A stretch of 64,000 nucleotides of DNA, from contig VHIT02000052.1 of the NCBI GenBank assembly GCA_009768925.2, forward strand, positions 124,001 to 188,000, written 5' to 3'. Numbering within the stretch: the stretch's first letter is position 1; every line of letters begins with the position of its first letter. Of this stretch, positions 27,893-37,917 are shown in pieces. The DNA comes from Cryptosporidium bovis. Lineage: Eukaryota > Apicomplexa > Conoidasida > Eucoccidiorida > Cryptosporidiidae. The position numbers were made by a program, and so were the translations under genes. The notes under the pieces are model-generated. The model was not told the origin of the DNA. It saw nothing but the letters and a program-made list of their open reading frames with translations, and made no database searches.

Positions 27893-30007
27893 ATGGCTAG
27901 AAGGGCAAAGAACTCAGTAAACTTAACATTTCAGGTAGATGACTCTGGGCAAACCAGGTTGGATCTTGATCATGGAGTAAAATCAACTATCTCTTTGAGG
28001 AATGTTTCAAAGTCGAATGACTTGAAAACAAGTTTCGATGGTGTAAAAACAAGATCAATGTACAAACAAGTCAATAAAAACGAAAAGCATAATGAAATTG
28101 ATGAAATGGGAGTCTCCTCTCCAAAGAAAAAAACAAAGCAGAGTAAGAAGAAAATTGTAGAATCTGATATAATTGACAGAATAGAAGATGACACAATAGG
28201 CAATTCTAAGCAAAATACTAATATTGAAGGTACAAACATTAAAAAGGGCAATAAAATATTTATTAATGATGATGGCGATTTTGATACTGTTAATGAAAAA
28301 ACAGAGAGTACTGAAATAGACATAGGATTGGATAGTTTGCTACCACCGACCGCTCCTGAGTCGCAAGTATCATCACCTATTAAAACTAATGATAAATGTG
28401 ATTCACTTTGTTCTCCATCAGAATTTTTTCAAACTCACAGAGAAACAAAAATACTTAATTTATTAAGAGCAGAATATAATAGTGATTTGTCTCTCTATGG
28501 TGATATTATCTCAGGCAATAATAGACACAAACTTGAAGGGTTAATGAATATTAAACTACCTAAAAAATATGAATATTTGCTTAATATCTTTCAGGGTTTA
28601 GAAATAGTTTTGAGACTGTTAGAAAGAAGGCAAAAACCATTTTTTTATCCATCTTTAGTTAAAGAGCAAGTAGAAAATGTGACAAAAAAAGTTTTTAATC
28701 TTGACAATCTACAAAAATTATTGTGGATTGCACCTCAATTGATATCTGTTAGATGGTGCAAATTAACTAAATATGAGTTGGCATCTAGACATTCTAGTGC
28801 TGATGAAAAGAATTTTTTTGATGGGTATGAATTGGAAATAATTATGAACCAAGGTATAAGTAATCCAATTGATAGAGTTTCAAATTTAAGTATTAATGAT
28901 AGAGTTAATACATTAAAGTTGATTATTTTAAATTTAGTACTTCTGCAACAGGAGGATCATCTTAAAGATAATCTCTCAGGCGAGATTAATGTTAGCACAA
29001 AACTATTGGATTTAACTGATTGGTCTAGCCTTTTCAATATTGAAAGTTGCTTGGATATTCCAAAAGCAAAACTTCCACTAAAAGAAAGAAGTGATAATAA
29101 ATTATTTGGAAGTTCAGAAAGCAGGATAAAAAGTTTGAGTGTAACACCAAATGTAAGAAGTCTATATAAGCTTAAAATGGTTAGTAGTATTTCAAATATA
29201 GAGGATTATCTAGATAACAAGGGACAAAGTAATAGAAGATCGCTCTCCGTAGATGAAAAAAAGGTGGATTTAGATTATGACAGAGATGTAAAAACGCCCA
29301 CAAAGAATAATAAGATTATTGTGACAAAAAACTCAAAAGAAGATGATGATTTATCTTTTTCATCAAAAGTATCTGCATTAAAATCAGAAACCTATACAAC
29401 TCCAAGAAGAAGCTTTCGTTCGTCAGCTTTGCTATCACGCTCAATTTCACCAATAATTTCAACTCCAAAGACTCAAAATCATATTTCACAGCCCAAGTGT
29501 CCAAAACCTGTAGCAATTCATTCTAAAAATAGGAATTTATTGACACCTTCACAAAGAGAACTTCTATTTACAGTAAAAAGACGTGAAAAAATAAAAGAAA
29601 TAAGCAAATTAATTAATGTAGAGGACGATGAGTACAATATAAAGCTTGAACAACTAAAAAATGAGCTTTGGACGGTTCAACAAATTTCGTTTATATTTTT
29701 GCACTCAAGAAAGTTTATACCAACAACCCAACTACCACTATTGGCAAAGCGTTTAACAACCTATGCAAGAAATTGCCCTTCAGTTAAGCAAGTTGAGAAT
29801 TCTATTATGAGCTTATCTGATAAATTTCCGGAAATGATAAAGTTATGTGATTCAACTGTCGATAAAGGAATAAAACTAGTTAAACTAAAAATAAACGAAG
29901 AAAGTGTAGTGGAAATTATACAAAAATTGACAGAAGAAAAAAACTCAGTTATAAGATCGAGAGAAGAGTTTAGGTTAAATACAATATCTAGTTTTCAAAG
30001 AGATTAA
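27893..30007 (+). CDS. CDT1-like DNA replication licensing factor
   Basis: 704 aa. A disordered, Lys/Ser-rich first ~165 residues is followed by a region like the CDT1 middle winged helix: LPKKYEYLLNIFQGLEIVLRLLERRQKPFFYPSLVKEQVENVTKKVFNLDNLQKLLWIAPQLISVRW (residues ~222-288; compare the CDT1 order 'LP..Y..L...F..LD.....L......F..L...V.......F....L.QI......' ). A C-terminal winged helix follows, with LLFTVKRREKIKEISKLI, FIFLHSRKFIPTTQLPLLAKRL and CPSVKQVENSIMSLSDKFPEMIKL (~550-665), the MCM-contacting part. CDT1 loads MCM2-7 at origins. I see no obvious PIP-box degron at the N-terminus. Residues between ~290 and 540 are low complexity. Single exon, with an E2F-like box upstream. Confidence 0.78.
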   Translation: MARRAKNSVNLTFQVDDSGQTRLDLDHGVKSTISLRNVSKSNDLKTSFDGVKTRSMYKQVNKNEKHNEIDEMGVSSPKKKTKQSKKKIVESDIIDRIEDDTIGNSKQNTNIEGTNIKKGNKIFINDDGDFDTVNEKTESTEIDIGLDSLLPPTAPESQVSSPIKTNDKCDSLCSPSEFFQTHRETKILNLLRAEYNSDLSLYGDIISGNNRHKLEGLMNIKLPKKYEYLLNIFQGLEIVLRLLERRQKPFFYPSLVKEQVENVTKKVFNLDNLQKLLWIAPQLISVRWCKLTKYELASRHSSADEKNFFDGYELEIIMNQGISNPIDRVSNLSINDRVNTLKLIILNLVLLQQEDHLKDNLSGEINVSTKLLDLTDWSSLFNIESCLDIPKAKLPLKERSDNKLFGSSESRIKSLSVTPNVRSLYKLKMVSSISNIEDYLDNKGQSNRRSLSVDEKKVDLDYDRDVKTPTKNNKIIVTKNSKEDDDLSFSSKVSALKSETYTTPRRSFRSSALLSRSISPIISTPKTQNHISQPKCPKPVAIHSKNRNLLTPSQRELLFTVKRREKIKEISKLINVEDDEYNIKLEQLKNELWTVQQISFIFLHSRKFIPTTQLPLLAKRLTTYARNCPSVKQVENSIMSLSDKFPEMIKLCDSTVDKGIKLVKLKINEESVVEIIQKLTEEKNSVIRSREEFRLNTISSFQRD

Positions 30008-30057
30008 AACTAAAAAAATGGACTAAAATTGGTATCTATTTTTAATTATGTTTCTTT

Positions 30058-31188
30058 TTATAAACCTAATGAGGAGTGTGCTGCAATTCTAACTGTTTTT
30101 GGCTTGGAATGAGATTGTAGAACTTTAAGTTTTGCTTTTATTACCTCAATACGCTTAGAATTTATCTCTGATTTGTTGTAAAGATCTCTATATAGACTGT
30201 AAATATAATTTGCAATTGGATCTTTTGATTGGTAATTTTTTATAAATCTTCTTGGCTCATTCAATGGTGGAATAAACTGAGCCATTTTCGGGTCTGATTG
30301 ATAAGACGATAGAGAATCTTCAAAAAAAGTGAGTCTGTTTTGAACATCTTTACAATTTCTGGATATACATTCCATCATCTCTCCTATATCATTGTACGGT
30401 ATTCTTGCTCTACTGCTAAGAGCACCCCTTGCTGCTAGATCCTTTAAATCAAGCCCCAAGAGGTTTTCAATACCATTTTCTTCAATACTAATTTCGTCTA
30501 AAGTATTTTTATTTTTTAAATTTGAATTTTGCCTTGCATTCCTCTTCTCATTTTCTGTATGATTTTTTGCAATTCTTAATGTTCCCCTACCAGGTATTTC
30601 TGCAAGACCATGAAAATCTATTAGTTCAGAATCATCCATCCTGACCTTGTCTGAAATTGGATTTCCTTTCTTGTCTCTATATGAATATATTGATCTCGGA
30701 ATATCAGATGAGGGGTCTGGAATGTCATCTAATAGTGGTGCCTCATTTACCTTGTGAAACACACTAAACCCATGGTTATCTTTAGTTACTTGGATTTTGT
30801 TGTTTATTGTGTTTTTTATATTTGAGTTGTAGTTACCATAGATTGTATCTTTTGTTCTTAAAGACTCGATTTTTGCTCCTATATCATGTTCTGAAGGTAT
30901 GAAGAGTGTGCCGTAATAATCTAATAGTCCGTCCTTAAGATCAGTAATTGTAGTTCCAATATCTGTAATTACACCCAAGTGAGGCCATCGTTCTTCTGCA
31001 GGTGTGTTGTTTGGTAGTGGTGGTTTTTTATATTCTTCAAATGATCTTATTGTAGATGGTGATAGCTTTATATTTTCTGTATTTGATAAAGCATTTCCAG
31101 TACTCAAACTGCTCAAATTTTGTTGAATTCCTTTTATATTATCACCAATAGGAGACTCACCAAGCTTAAGTGTTTCCTGTTTTTTCAT
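30058..31188 (-). CDS. Unknown protein, 376 aa
   Basis: Intact ORF, convergent with the CDT1-like gene (about 50 bp apart). Polar, mostly disordered N-terminal half with WPHLGVITDIGTTITDLKDGLLDYYGTLF as the best-ordered patch (residues ~65-95). A helical C-terminal region (~255-370) contains a NDIGEMMECISRNCKDVQNRLTFFEDSL segment and a basic last helix. No signal peptide or membrane segment. Not recognised. Confidence 0.65.
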   Translation of the reverse strand: MKKQETLKLGESPIGDNIKGIQQNLSSLSTGNALSNTENIKLSPSTIRSFEEYKKPPLPNNTPAEERWPHLGVITDIGTTITDLKDGLLDYYGTLFIPSEHDIGAKIESLRTKDTIYGNYNSNIKNTINNKIQVTKDNHGFSVFHKVNEAPLLDDIPDPSSDIPRSIYSYRDKKGNPISDKVRMDDSELIDFHGLAEIPGRGTLRIAKNHTENEKRNARQNSNLKNKNTLDEISIEENGIENLLGLDLKDLAARGALSSRARIPYNDIGEMMECISRNCKDVQNRLTFFEDSLSSYQSDPKMAQFIPPLNEPRRFIKNYQSKDPIANYIYSLYRDLYNKSEINSKRIEVIKAKLKVLQSHSKPKTVRIAAHSSLGL

Positions 31189-31592
31189 ATTATCGCTTTT
31201 ATTATGTTACATTTATTTCAATTAAAAAAAGTCTTCTCTGTGAATTTTAATTTTAAATAAACTTTTCCGCGTTTGCATGTGAAAAGGGTGCATGTGCATT
31301 ATTTAAAATAGTACCGTCGACATAATTATGCTTTGGTGGGGTAAGCAAGAGTTTATTAATCCACAATAGTAATTAATGAATTATAAACTAGTTATTTTAT
31401 ACCAATAATATAAAATTAAAATTTCACATTTTGAGTAACAAAATTAAGACTTAACTTTTTTTTAAGTAATTGTTCCAAACAACTGCAAAAAGTCAGGCGG
31501 GAGAACAATAACTGTAATTGTCACAAATCATTGGAACATTAAAAGAATTAATTATTTAATCAATATATTGTTGATATTAAGTTATCACTGAC
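31189..31592. other. Divergent spacer with E2F-like box
   Basis: Promoter region for the 376-aa unknown and the TBC gene. Contains CAGGCGGGAG at 31494-31503, 90 bp from the TBC start codon, nearly identical to the box at 10331. Confidence 0.4.
31496..31502 (+). promoter_or_regulatory. E2F/DP1-like box
   Basis: GGCGGGA in context GTCAGGCGGGAGAAC, about 90 bp before the TBC-domain gene at 31593. Same core and flanks as the site at 10333. Confidence 0.4.
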
Positions 31593-32618
31593 ATGATTAG
31601 ATCATCTGAATTCTGGGACAAGGAGTCAAAAGCACCCCTTTTAAAAAGAAATGCCAACTTATTTTCTAATGAATTAAAGGAAGCAGAAGAACACATAAAA
31701 AGAGCTGAAAGTTGGCTAGAAATTGCTCTTAGCCCAAGCCAAGAGATTAGATCAATTAACGAAGGCCATAATGAATATAAAGATGTATATGACATAAATT
31801 TGATTCCACTAAACCAAGGAATTGAAATAAAATTACTCGATAATACAAACGATCCTGAAATGAATAGGATTTTTAAATTGGATGCTGAAAGGACATTTAC
31901 TGATGAAGAAAATAGAATGAAAATGATAAAAGTATTAAGTACCATTTATCAGGAAATAAAAGATTATCATCAAGGTCTTGGATTTGTTGTTGCATTCCTA
32001 CTTCTCCAATTGAAACCAGAAGATACAGTTCGTTTAGCCTTATCTTTAAATAGATATTATTTACCTGGATATTTTAAAACTGCCCCATTTAACTACGTGA
32101 GAGATGCAAAGGTTTTTGAAAGGCTATTATTAAAGAGATATCCAGAAGTTGCAAAGAAAATTGAGGATTCTGCTTGCGCTGAAGCATTCTGTTCTAAATG
32201 GTTTGTAGGATTGAACGTTCACGTATTACCTTTCCCTGCTCTTTGTAAATTTTTTGAAATACTACTTTCAAAAGGCAATATATTCTTATTTCAATTTGGT
32301 CTATCTATTGTGGACGTTTGTAGGGTGGACATATTGAATGCAAAAGATACGTCTGAGGTATTGGAAATTCTACGTCTTGATGAAAAAAAATATCACGACT
32401 TAATGGAACACAAAGAATATGAATCAGATGTGAAACCCGGGAGTTTTTTCATTTACATTGTTGAAAATGCACTCAACTTAGAAGTTACTGAAGATGAAAT
32501 CAACGAACTTAGACAGACCGTTGTTGCGGAAATGAAGTTACAAGAAGAAAAAAGGAAGCAAAAAGAGGCAGAATTGAATTTTGATGACGATGAAATTGTG
32601 TTTTCAGATGAAGAATAA
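31593..32618 (+). CDS. TBC-domain Rab GTPase-activating protein
   Basis: 341 aa. The dual-finger residues are visible: the arginine finger in IFKLDAERTF (IxxDxxR type, residues ~90-99) and the glutamine finger in YHQGLGF (~128-134). The TBC core spans ~85-290 with YYLPGYFKTAPFNYVRDAKVFERLLLKRYP and FCSKWFVGLNVHVLPF (the equivalent of the usual 'F..WF...F....P'). The tail is acidic and ends DDDEIVFSDEE. TBC proteins stimulate GTP hydrolysis on Rab GTPases in membrane traffic. Its target Rab cannot be told. Differs clearly from the second TBC gene at 60715. Confidence 0.85.
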   Translation: MIRSSEFWDKESKAPLLKRNANLFSNELKEAEEHIKRAESWLEIALSPSQEIRSINEGHNEYKDVYDINLIPLNQGIEIKLLDNTNDPEMNRIFKLDAERTFTDEENRMKMIKVLSTIYQEIKDYHQGLGFVVAFLLLQLKPEDTVRLALSLNRYYLPGYFKTAPFNYVRDAKVFERLLLKRYPEVAKKIEDSACAEAFCSKWFVGLNVHVLPFPALCKFFEILLSKGNIFLFQFGLSIVDVCRVDILNAKDTSEVLEILRLDEKKYHDLMEHKEYESDVKPGSFFIYIVENALNLEVTEDEINELRQTVVAEMKLQEEKRKQKEAELNFDDDEIVFSDEE

Positions 32619-32689
32619 CACACAAGAGATTAGAAAACTCAAAAATCTCTTATATTAGATGATAAGGGTAAAGAAAAAAATACTAACAG

Positions 32690-34156
32690 TTAATAATCGT
32701 AGTTATCAAATCCTCTGCAATCATTGTAACTGCCATTGTTACCCACATTATTTCCTGTGTGAGTCGTAGAATAGTCGTCGTAGTAACTATATCTGTCTTG
32801 GGGAGTGGAATCACTATATTGTGGGAGGTGTTGCAATTTATTGAAAACTTTATTCCAAAATTCACTTTCTGTAAATGAGCACTGAGATTGTCTTTTGATA
32901 AATTCTGCTATTGTACTATTAAAGACGTCTATTTTTTCAGAGAAGAAATGTGGCATTTCGTGAATGACAAGTACCACTCTTCCTGCAGACAGGAGGGTCC
33001 TCAGTGCAGACTGATCTTCTCTGTACCTTTCTAGTTTTGAAAGATTAGACTCTGAAGTGAATGAACCCTCACGAGATTTTGAAGTAAACAATGAAAATCC
33101 ACTTACAATTCCTTTAGCTGCTGAGCTTACAACACTTGTAATGGTATTATTATTAGAGTTTGATAAGGAATTAGATCTGTATTCATTTACGTTAGCCTCA
33201 TCACCACCAAAACTTGAGTTGTTAGGGTTCAGAAGACATTGCATCTTCTCCAAAGTTTGTACAGCTTCAATCATGCATTCAGTGTCATTCATTTCTCTTG
33301 TAATAATTCCGTGTAACATATCGTAATGTTTCTGAGCTGAGGAAGAATTCATATTATATAAATTCATGAATATTGTTGACAAATCAAGTCTTGAATTAGT
33401 TCCATTATCTAAACAAATATTGTGGAAAAGCGATGGAATTTCTTTAAATGAGTGATGAATTCGATTATAAGAACAAGTTATTGTATTCAAATGCTCACTT
33501 AATTGTTCCAGTTTCGCAAAGTGAGATTCCAAACGACTTGAAAATTCTGAAATTGGGCTTGTATCAACTTTGGGAACTGAAAATCGATTTGAAGGCCTAC
33601 CGAATCCATGATTGCTAGTATTGTCTGTTGATAAAACACTGTCAAAACTACTGAAATACTGTGTCACAATATCAAATAAAGGACGATTTGATTCCTCTTT
33701 TTTCAATGTCTCCATCCCACTGTCACTTCTATTTAACCACGTTCTTACTAGCTCCGAAGATACAAGATAATTTCTATTGAAAATCCGTCTTAAAAACTCT
33801 TCTAGATAACGCCTTCTAAATTCAATAAAATCTTTTTCAAACCTGCCAACTTTCTTTTTCTTTGGTATAGGTGGAATGAAAACACCAGGAAATTGCATAA
33901 CTAGAGTAGATCTTAACCATTCAAAATCGCTATATCTTTTTCTAGTGGAAAAATTATGTCCATCTGGAGTAACCCCCGAAACTAAATAAACTGTATATTT
34001 TCCCAAACCCATTGACTTATTTTCTGGATCAGTTACATTCACTTGGTAGTTATATTTCTTTGGTTCTATACCCCAATCAGAGATGATGTAATTATTAACT
34101 TGGTCATTTTCACGATAATTATCGGTGTTATCAGTTTTTGCACTTTCAGGTGACAT
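32690..34156 (-). CDS. PX-domain sorting nexin
   Basis: 488 aa from ATG at 34156. The PX domain lies at residues ~33-140: YTVYLVSG, RKRYSDFEWLRSTLVMQFPGVFIPPIPKKK, with the RRYSDF basic motif that binds PI3P and the PPxP turn. EFRRRYLEEFLRRI closes the fold. Residues ~190-440 are helical and consistent with a BAR-type region, so an SNX1/2/5-like endosomal or retromer-linked protein is likely. The last ~50 residues are Tyr/Asn-rich. Convergent with the TBC gene. Confidence 0.88.
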   Translation of the reverse strand: MSPESAKTDNTDNYRENDQVNNYIISDWGIEPKKYNYQVNVTDPENKSMGLGKYTVYLVSGVTPDGHNFSTRKRYSDFEWLRSTLVMQFPGVFIPPIPKKKKVGRFEKDFIEFRRRYLEEFLRRIFNRNYLVSSELVRTWLNRSDSGMETLKKEESNRPLFDIVTQYFSSFDSVLSTDNTSNHGFGRPSNRFSVPKVDTSPISEFSSRLESHFAKLEQLSEHLNTITCSYNRIHHSFKEIPSLFHNICLDNGTNSRLDLSTIFMNLYNMNSSSAQKHYDMLHGIITREMNDTECMIEAVQTLEKMQCLLNPNNSSFGGDEANVNEYRSNSLSNSNNNTITSVVSSAAKGIVSGFSLFTSKSREGSFTSESNLSKLERYREDQSALRTLLSAGRVVLVIHEMPHFFSEKIDVFNSTIAEFIKRQSQCSFTESEFWNKVFNKLQHLPQYSDSTPQDRYSYYDDYSTTHTGNNVGNNGSYNDCRGFDNYDY

Positions 34157-34988
34157 ATTCAAATTAACACATTACAATATTGGCATTCAAAACTCTAAAA
34201 GAGGTTCAACGTTTATATGACCTATTATTTTCCTAAACAGTGTGTAAAAGTGCAAAAATATGGATCGTAATTAAAGTTTGAATCAAATGTACAATTCCAA
34301 CAATCTATAATCCATATTAAACTCAAAGTTATACCCCTCATTTAATAAAGAAACGCAGGCGCCATGGTTTTCTTTATTAACTATTTTATATAGAATATTG
34401 ATACAAGAGGGTGATAAACACTATGATGTGTATTGAAAATTTGTAAAATTCTGGTTGAAATCAAAGTATTGTGAAACATACATGTAGGAGCATTTATGGA
34501 AAAGTTATGTACATATTAGAAAAAAGTTTCATAAAATCTAAACTTTAGACTAGACTTTGGTAGCTGATAAAAATAAGATGACATATGGTTAGTTTCGAAT
34601 TTTATTTAAATAATTACTCCATTCTACTGTAATTTTTTAATTATTCTGTATAATTTAAAGAAATTTAGTACCATGCAAAAAAAGGAGCCGCCTAAAATGC
34701 ATGCAATAAACGCTATTTTAAAAATAGACCTTGGCTCTAGTTTAAATAATTTGTCGATTAATTGCATTGAATTGTAACAGTAATTCTAAAAAGTGGATTT
34801 ATTAAGTAGTTTATTTTTGAAGTATTAATCCTATAGATTTTTCCTAATTTTCACAGGGAATATAAAGGATAGAGGCAAAAAAAACGAATTATTCAACTAA
34901 ATGAAGCATAAACAAAATTTTATATTTAAAATTTGGCGATAATACTAAATTTCTTGTAAATGTTCTGGTTAGAAATAATCCTAAAAAA
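34157..34988. other. 832-bp divergent promoter region
   Basis: No ORF. Contains CAGGCGCCATGG (34356-34367) near the sorting nexin, and GGAGCCGCCTAAAATGCATGCA (34684-34705) nearer cathepsin C, which includes a perfect TGCATGCA palindrome. The rest is A/T rich. Confidence 0.35.
34698..34705 (+). promoter_or_regulatory. TGCATGCA motif (ApiAP2-type site)
   Basis: Perfect palindrome TGCATGCA, 284 bp upstream of the cathepsin C start. GCATGC-type sites are bound by ApiAP2 factors in apicomplexans, including a Cryptosporidium AP2 family member. A GCCGCC element lies 10 bp before it. Confidence 0.45.
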
Positions 34989-36896
34989 ATGCTCAGCAAA
35001 GGAATTGCAATATTAATTTTAGCTGTTATATATTTAGCAAATGTAAATTGCGATTTACCTATTCATGTTACGACATCAGATATAGTTGGAAAGTGGAGGT
35101 TTGATTATACATCTCAATTAGATTACTGGATTGATGGTTGTGGCTCTGGAATACCGAATAAAAACACACAAAATTTACAACCAAGTTTATCAGATTACAA
35201 TAAATGGTTGAGAGAGAGAAATGACGGTGAATTGAATTCAAAAACTCTTATCCTTACAGATCTTCTTTTAAGTAGCAGTGAAATCACAAATAAAAACTTG
35301 ATTTTCCCTGGGAGAGATGATTGGACCTACTTGGTGGTTAAGGATGCGAATACTGGCGAAGTGGTTGGAAGATGGACCATGGTTTATGACGAAGGGTTCG
35401 AGGTTACAACAAATGACATGATTATTTTCGGTTTTATGAAATATAATTTATTAAGAGATGAGGATTGCAATGCGCATGATGGTGACAATGAAAACTCAAG
35501 TGGAGAAACACTTTGTTATGAAACAGATCCGACGACATTTCAAATTGGTTGGTACTATATGGGTAGTTCCAATAAAAGAGGATGTATAAATGGAATTAAA
35601 GAGGAATCACTTTATGGAAACAATATTATTGATTTGGTAAGAAATAGAGTAGAAATTCCAATAAGAAGAGCAGTTGAAAATAGTATAAAAAATTTATCAA
35701 ACTCGCTTCATGATTTTGCAAATAAACACAACAGCAACAACTTAAAGAATTGGAGAGCGAGAAGTAACTTCAGTGTAACAGATATAGCATTTTCTCACCA
35801 TCCATTTTACATGAATTATGTTGATTCAAGAAAAATCCATTTTACAAGAATGGCTGCGACAGAGAGATCGGCATTTATTGAAGTAGCGAGTAATAGTTAC
35901 AGAGAAAATGGTAGTTATTCATTCAATATATCAGATTCAATTTTTGCATGCAATATAAACCGTATTGAAAGTAATGATGACCTTCCAAAATCATTTTCCG
36001 TTGGTGATCCATTTACTAGTGATGATTTTAATGAGTATCCATATAATCAGGGAAACTGTGGCTCCTGCTATGCTGTTTCATCTGTTTACATACTTGCAAA
36101 AAGAACAGAAATAATGCTTAATAAATTAACTAATGGAAAGTCAAAATTTGAACAAGTTAATCTTTCATCACAATCAGTACTCTCTTGTTCTCCATTTAAT
36201 CAAGGCTGTGAAGGTGGATACCCATTTCTTGTTGGAAAACAAGCAGAAGAAGTTGGAATACCAATCGATAGTTGCATGACCTACTACGCTGATTCAAATC
36301 AAGAATGTAACTTTAATCCATTTATTTCGGCAAATACAGATGATCGTTTATATTGTGGCAAAGATGAAAGAATGTACGCAGAGAATTATGGGTATGTAGG
36401 CGGATGTTATGAATGCAGTGATGAAAAGAAGATGATGAGAGAAATATACGACTATGGGCCAATTGCAGTTGCATTACATATTGGAACTTCATTACTTGTA
36501 TACGAAAATGGTATTTATGACTCTGTTCCAGACGATCACAAGAAGTACTGTGATATCCCAAATAAACAGTTAAATGGATGGGAGTATACAAACCATGCCA
36601 TCTCAATTGTTGGGTGGGGTGAGGAAAATGGAATTCCATACTGGATTATTCGAAATTCATGGGGTAGCAATTGGGGAAACAGAGGGTATGCAAAAATAAG
36701 AAGAGGAAAAAACATTGGCGGAATTGAGAATCAAGCAGTATTTATTGATCCCAGTTTTTCAAAAGGCTTAGGTCTTACATTACTAAGTAAGTATGTAAAT
36801 AACGAAAGCAACGAGACAAACATAGAAACCGAGGAAATACAATTGAGTGAGCAGGGATCTCAGAAAGCAAACTACACTATTGGAAATGACATTTAA
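34989..36896 (+). CDS. Cathepsin C (dipeptidyl peptidase I)
   Basis: 635 aa papain-family enzyme. Signal peptide at residues 1-22. An exclusion domain follows, starting DLPIHVTTSDIVGKWRFDYTSQ and including WTMVYDEGFEV, the feature that restricts cathepsin C to removing N-terminal dipeptides. The papain domain has QGNCGSCYAVSSVY (catalytic Cys, residue ~357), CEGGYPFLVGKQAEEVGI, TNHAISIVGWG (catalytic His, ~537) and RNSWGSNWGNRGYAKI (catalytic Asn, ~557). The C-terminal 45 residues are an Asn/Glu-rich tail. Apicomplexans carry several cathepsin C paralogues used in secretory organelles or digestion. Confidence 0.95.
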   Translation: MLSKGIAILILAVIYLANVNCDLPIHVTTSDIVGKWRFDYTSQLDYWIDGCGSGIPNKNTQNLQPSLSDYNKWLRERNDGELNSKTLILTDLLLSSSEITNKNLIFPGRDDWTYLVVKDANTGEVVGRWTMVYDEGFEVTTNDMIIFGFMKYNLLRDEDCNAHDGDNENSSGETLCYETDPTTFQIGWYYMGSSNKRGCINGIKEESLYGNNIIDLVRNRVEIPIRRAVENSIKNLSNSLHDFANKHNSNNLKNWRARSNFSVTDIAFSHHPFYMNYVDSRKIHFTRMAATERSAFIEVASNSYRENGSYSFNISDSIFACNINRIESNDDLPKSFSVGDPFTSDDFNEYPYNQGNCGSCYAVSSVYILAKRTEIMLNKLTNGKSKFEQVNLSSQSVLSCSPFNQGCEGGYPFLVGKQAEEVGIPIDSCMTYYADSNQECNFNPFISANTDDRLYCGKDERMYAENYGYVGGCYECSDEKKMMREIYDYGPIAVALHIGTSLLVYENGIYDSVPDDHKKYCDIPNKQLNGWEYTNHAISIVGWGEENGIPYWIIRNSWGSNWGNRGYAKIRRGKNIGGIENQAVFIDPSFSKGLGLTLLSKYVNNESNETNIETEEIQLSEQGSQKANYTIGNDI

Positions 36897-36984
36897 TGAT
36901 TAATAGTACTATAGAATATATTTCTTTGTAATAAATAAATACCTTATACTTGTTTTCTATTTTTTGCATCTTCAACAAATTTTT

Positions 36985-36993
36985 TTCGGCGGC
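36985..36993 (+). promoter_or_regulatory. E2F-like GGCGGC element upstream of SPC24
   Basis: TTCGGCGGC, 120 bp upstream of the SPC24 start codon, in an otherwise A/T-only spacer of 215 bp. Confidence 0.3.
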
Positions 36994-37111
36994 TAATTTT
37001 TTAATTTAATGTTTTTGTTTTTTTCTTGATAAAGCTGGTAATAGATAAAATATTTTAGATTTAGCAGTTAATAGTTTAATAGAAACCTGGAAAATTATTT
37101 TTGACTTCACA

Positions 37112-37877
37112 ATGAGTGAGACATTACAGGAGTACGGTATAAACAGAAAATCAATGGGTAAAACGTCAATTTCTCCACTTGTTAGTGAGAATAGTAAGGA
37201 AATAGTATTGTTAACTCAGGAAATGTCGAATATCTTTGAGAACATAGATGAAGAGAACAATATATTGAATAAGATGGTGAACGAGATACTAGATCTTGAA
37301 AAGTTTATAACCCTCACACGGGAAAAATTGGGCTTAATAATCAAAGGTAAGTTTTTTTACTTTTTTCCGGTAAAATTGTTACACTTTATTTAGAGATAAA
37401 GTCTACGGAGGATAGTTATATAAAAGAACTTGAAAATATTAGAAACAATAAGACAAATTTATCAGAAAATGATAGAATTTCAATTGTTGAAGAAAATAAT
37501 AAATGTGCAATAATAACTTCTAGATGCGAGGAAATAGAGAAAGAATTATCAAATATCCACGATAAATATGCATTATTACTTGAGAAAAAAAAACAATTAC
37601 TGAAGTCTATGAAAAATTCAGAGGAAATATTGCAAGCTAAGAAGAAAATGTACCAAAGTATCTCAATGATATCTTGGTCATTAATTTCAGATTCATTTAT
37701 ACAGGGACACTTCATTCCTGTGAATTCTCCAATAAGAACAGAGTCTTTCCAGCTTGAAATAGGAGAACATAGTAAGTTCCCATTAATTTATTGTATAACT
37801 TATCCTGATTCTATTTTCATTTGTTAGGAAAAGTATCAAATGCTGAATACTTATGGTCAGAAATAGAGAAGTTCTAA
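37112..37877 (+). CDS. SPC24: Kinetochore protein SPC24 (Ndc80 complex), three exons
   Basis: Exons 37112-37346, 37394-37771 and 37828-37877 join in frame to 220 aa (human 197). Introns are 47 and 56 nt with GTAAG donors and TTTAG/GTTAG acceptors. Residues ~30-145 are coiled coil (Glu/Lys/Leu/Asn heptads). The C-terminal globular part, MYQSISMISWSL...GHFIPV...EYLWSEIEKF, matches the human SPC24 tail (LYHQVSKIEWDYEC ... VKGIHHGP ... DYLWSLVDTEW) in order and spacing; the final YLWS is contributed by the tiny last exon. SPC24 pairs with SPC25 and docks the Ndc80 complex on the inner kinetochore. Without splicing, the gene is easily missed. Confidence 0.82.
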
Positions 37878-37917
37878 GTCAAAAATTTTAAAATAACAAT
37901 TAATGGCACTATTATAT

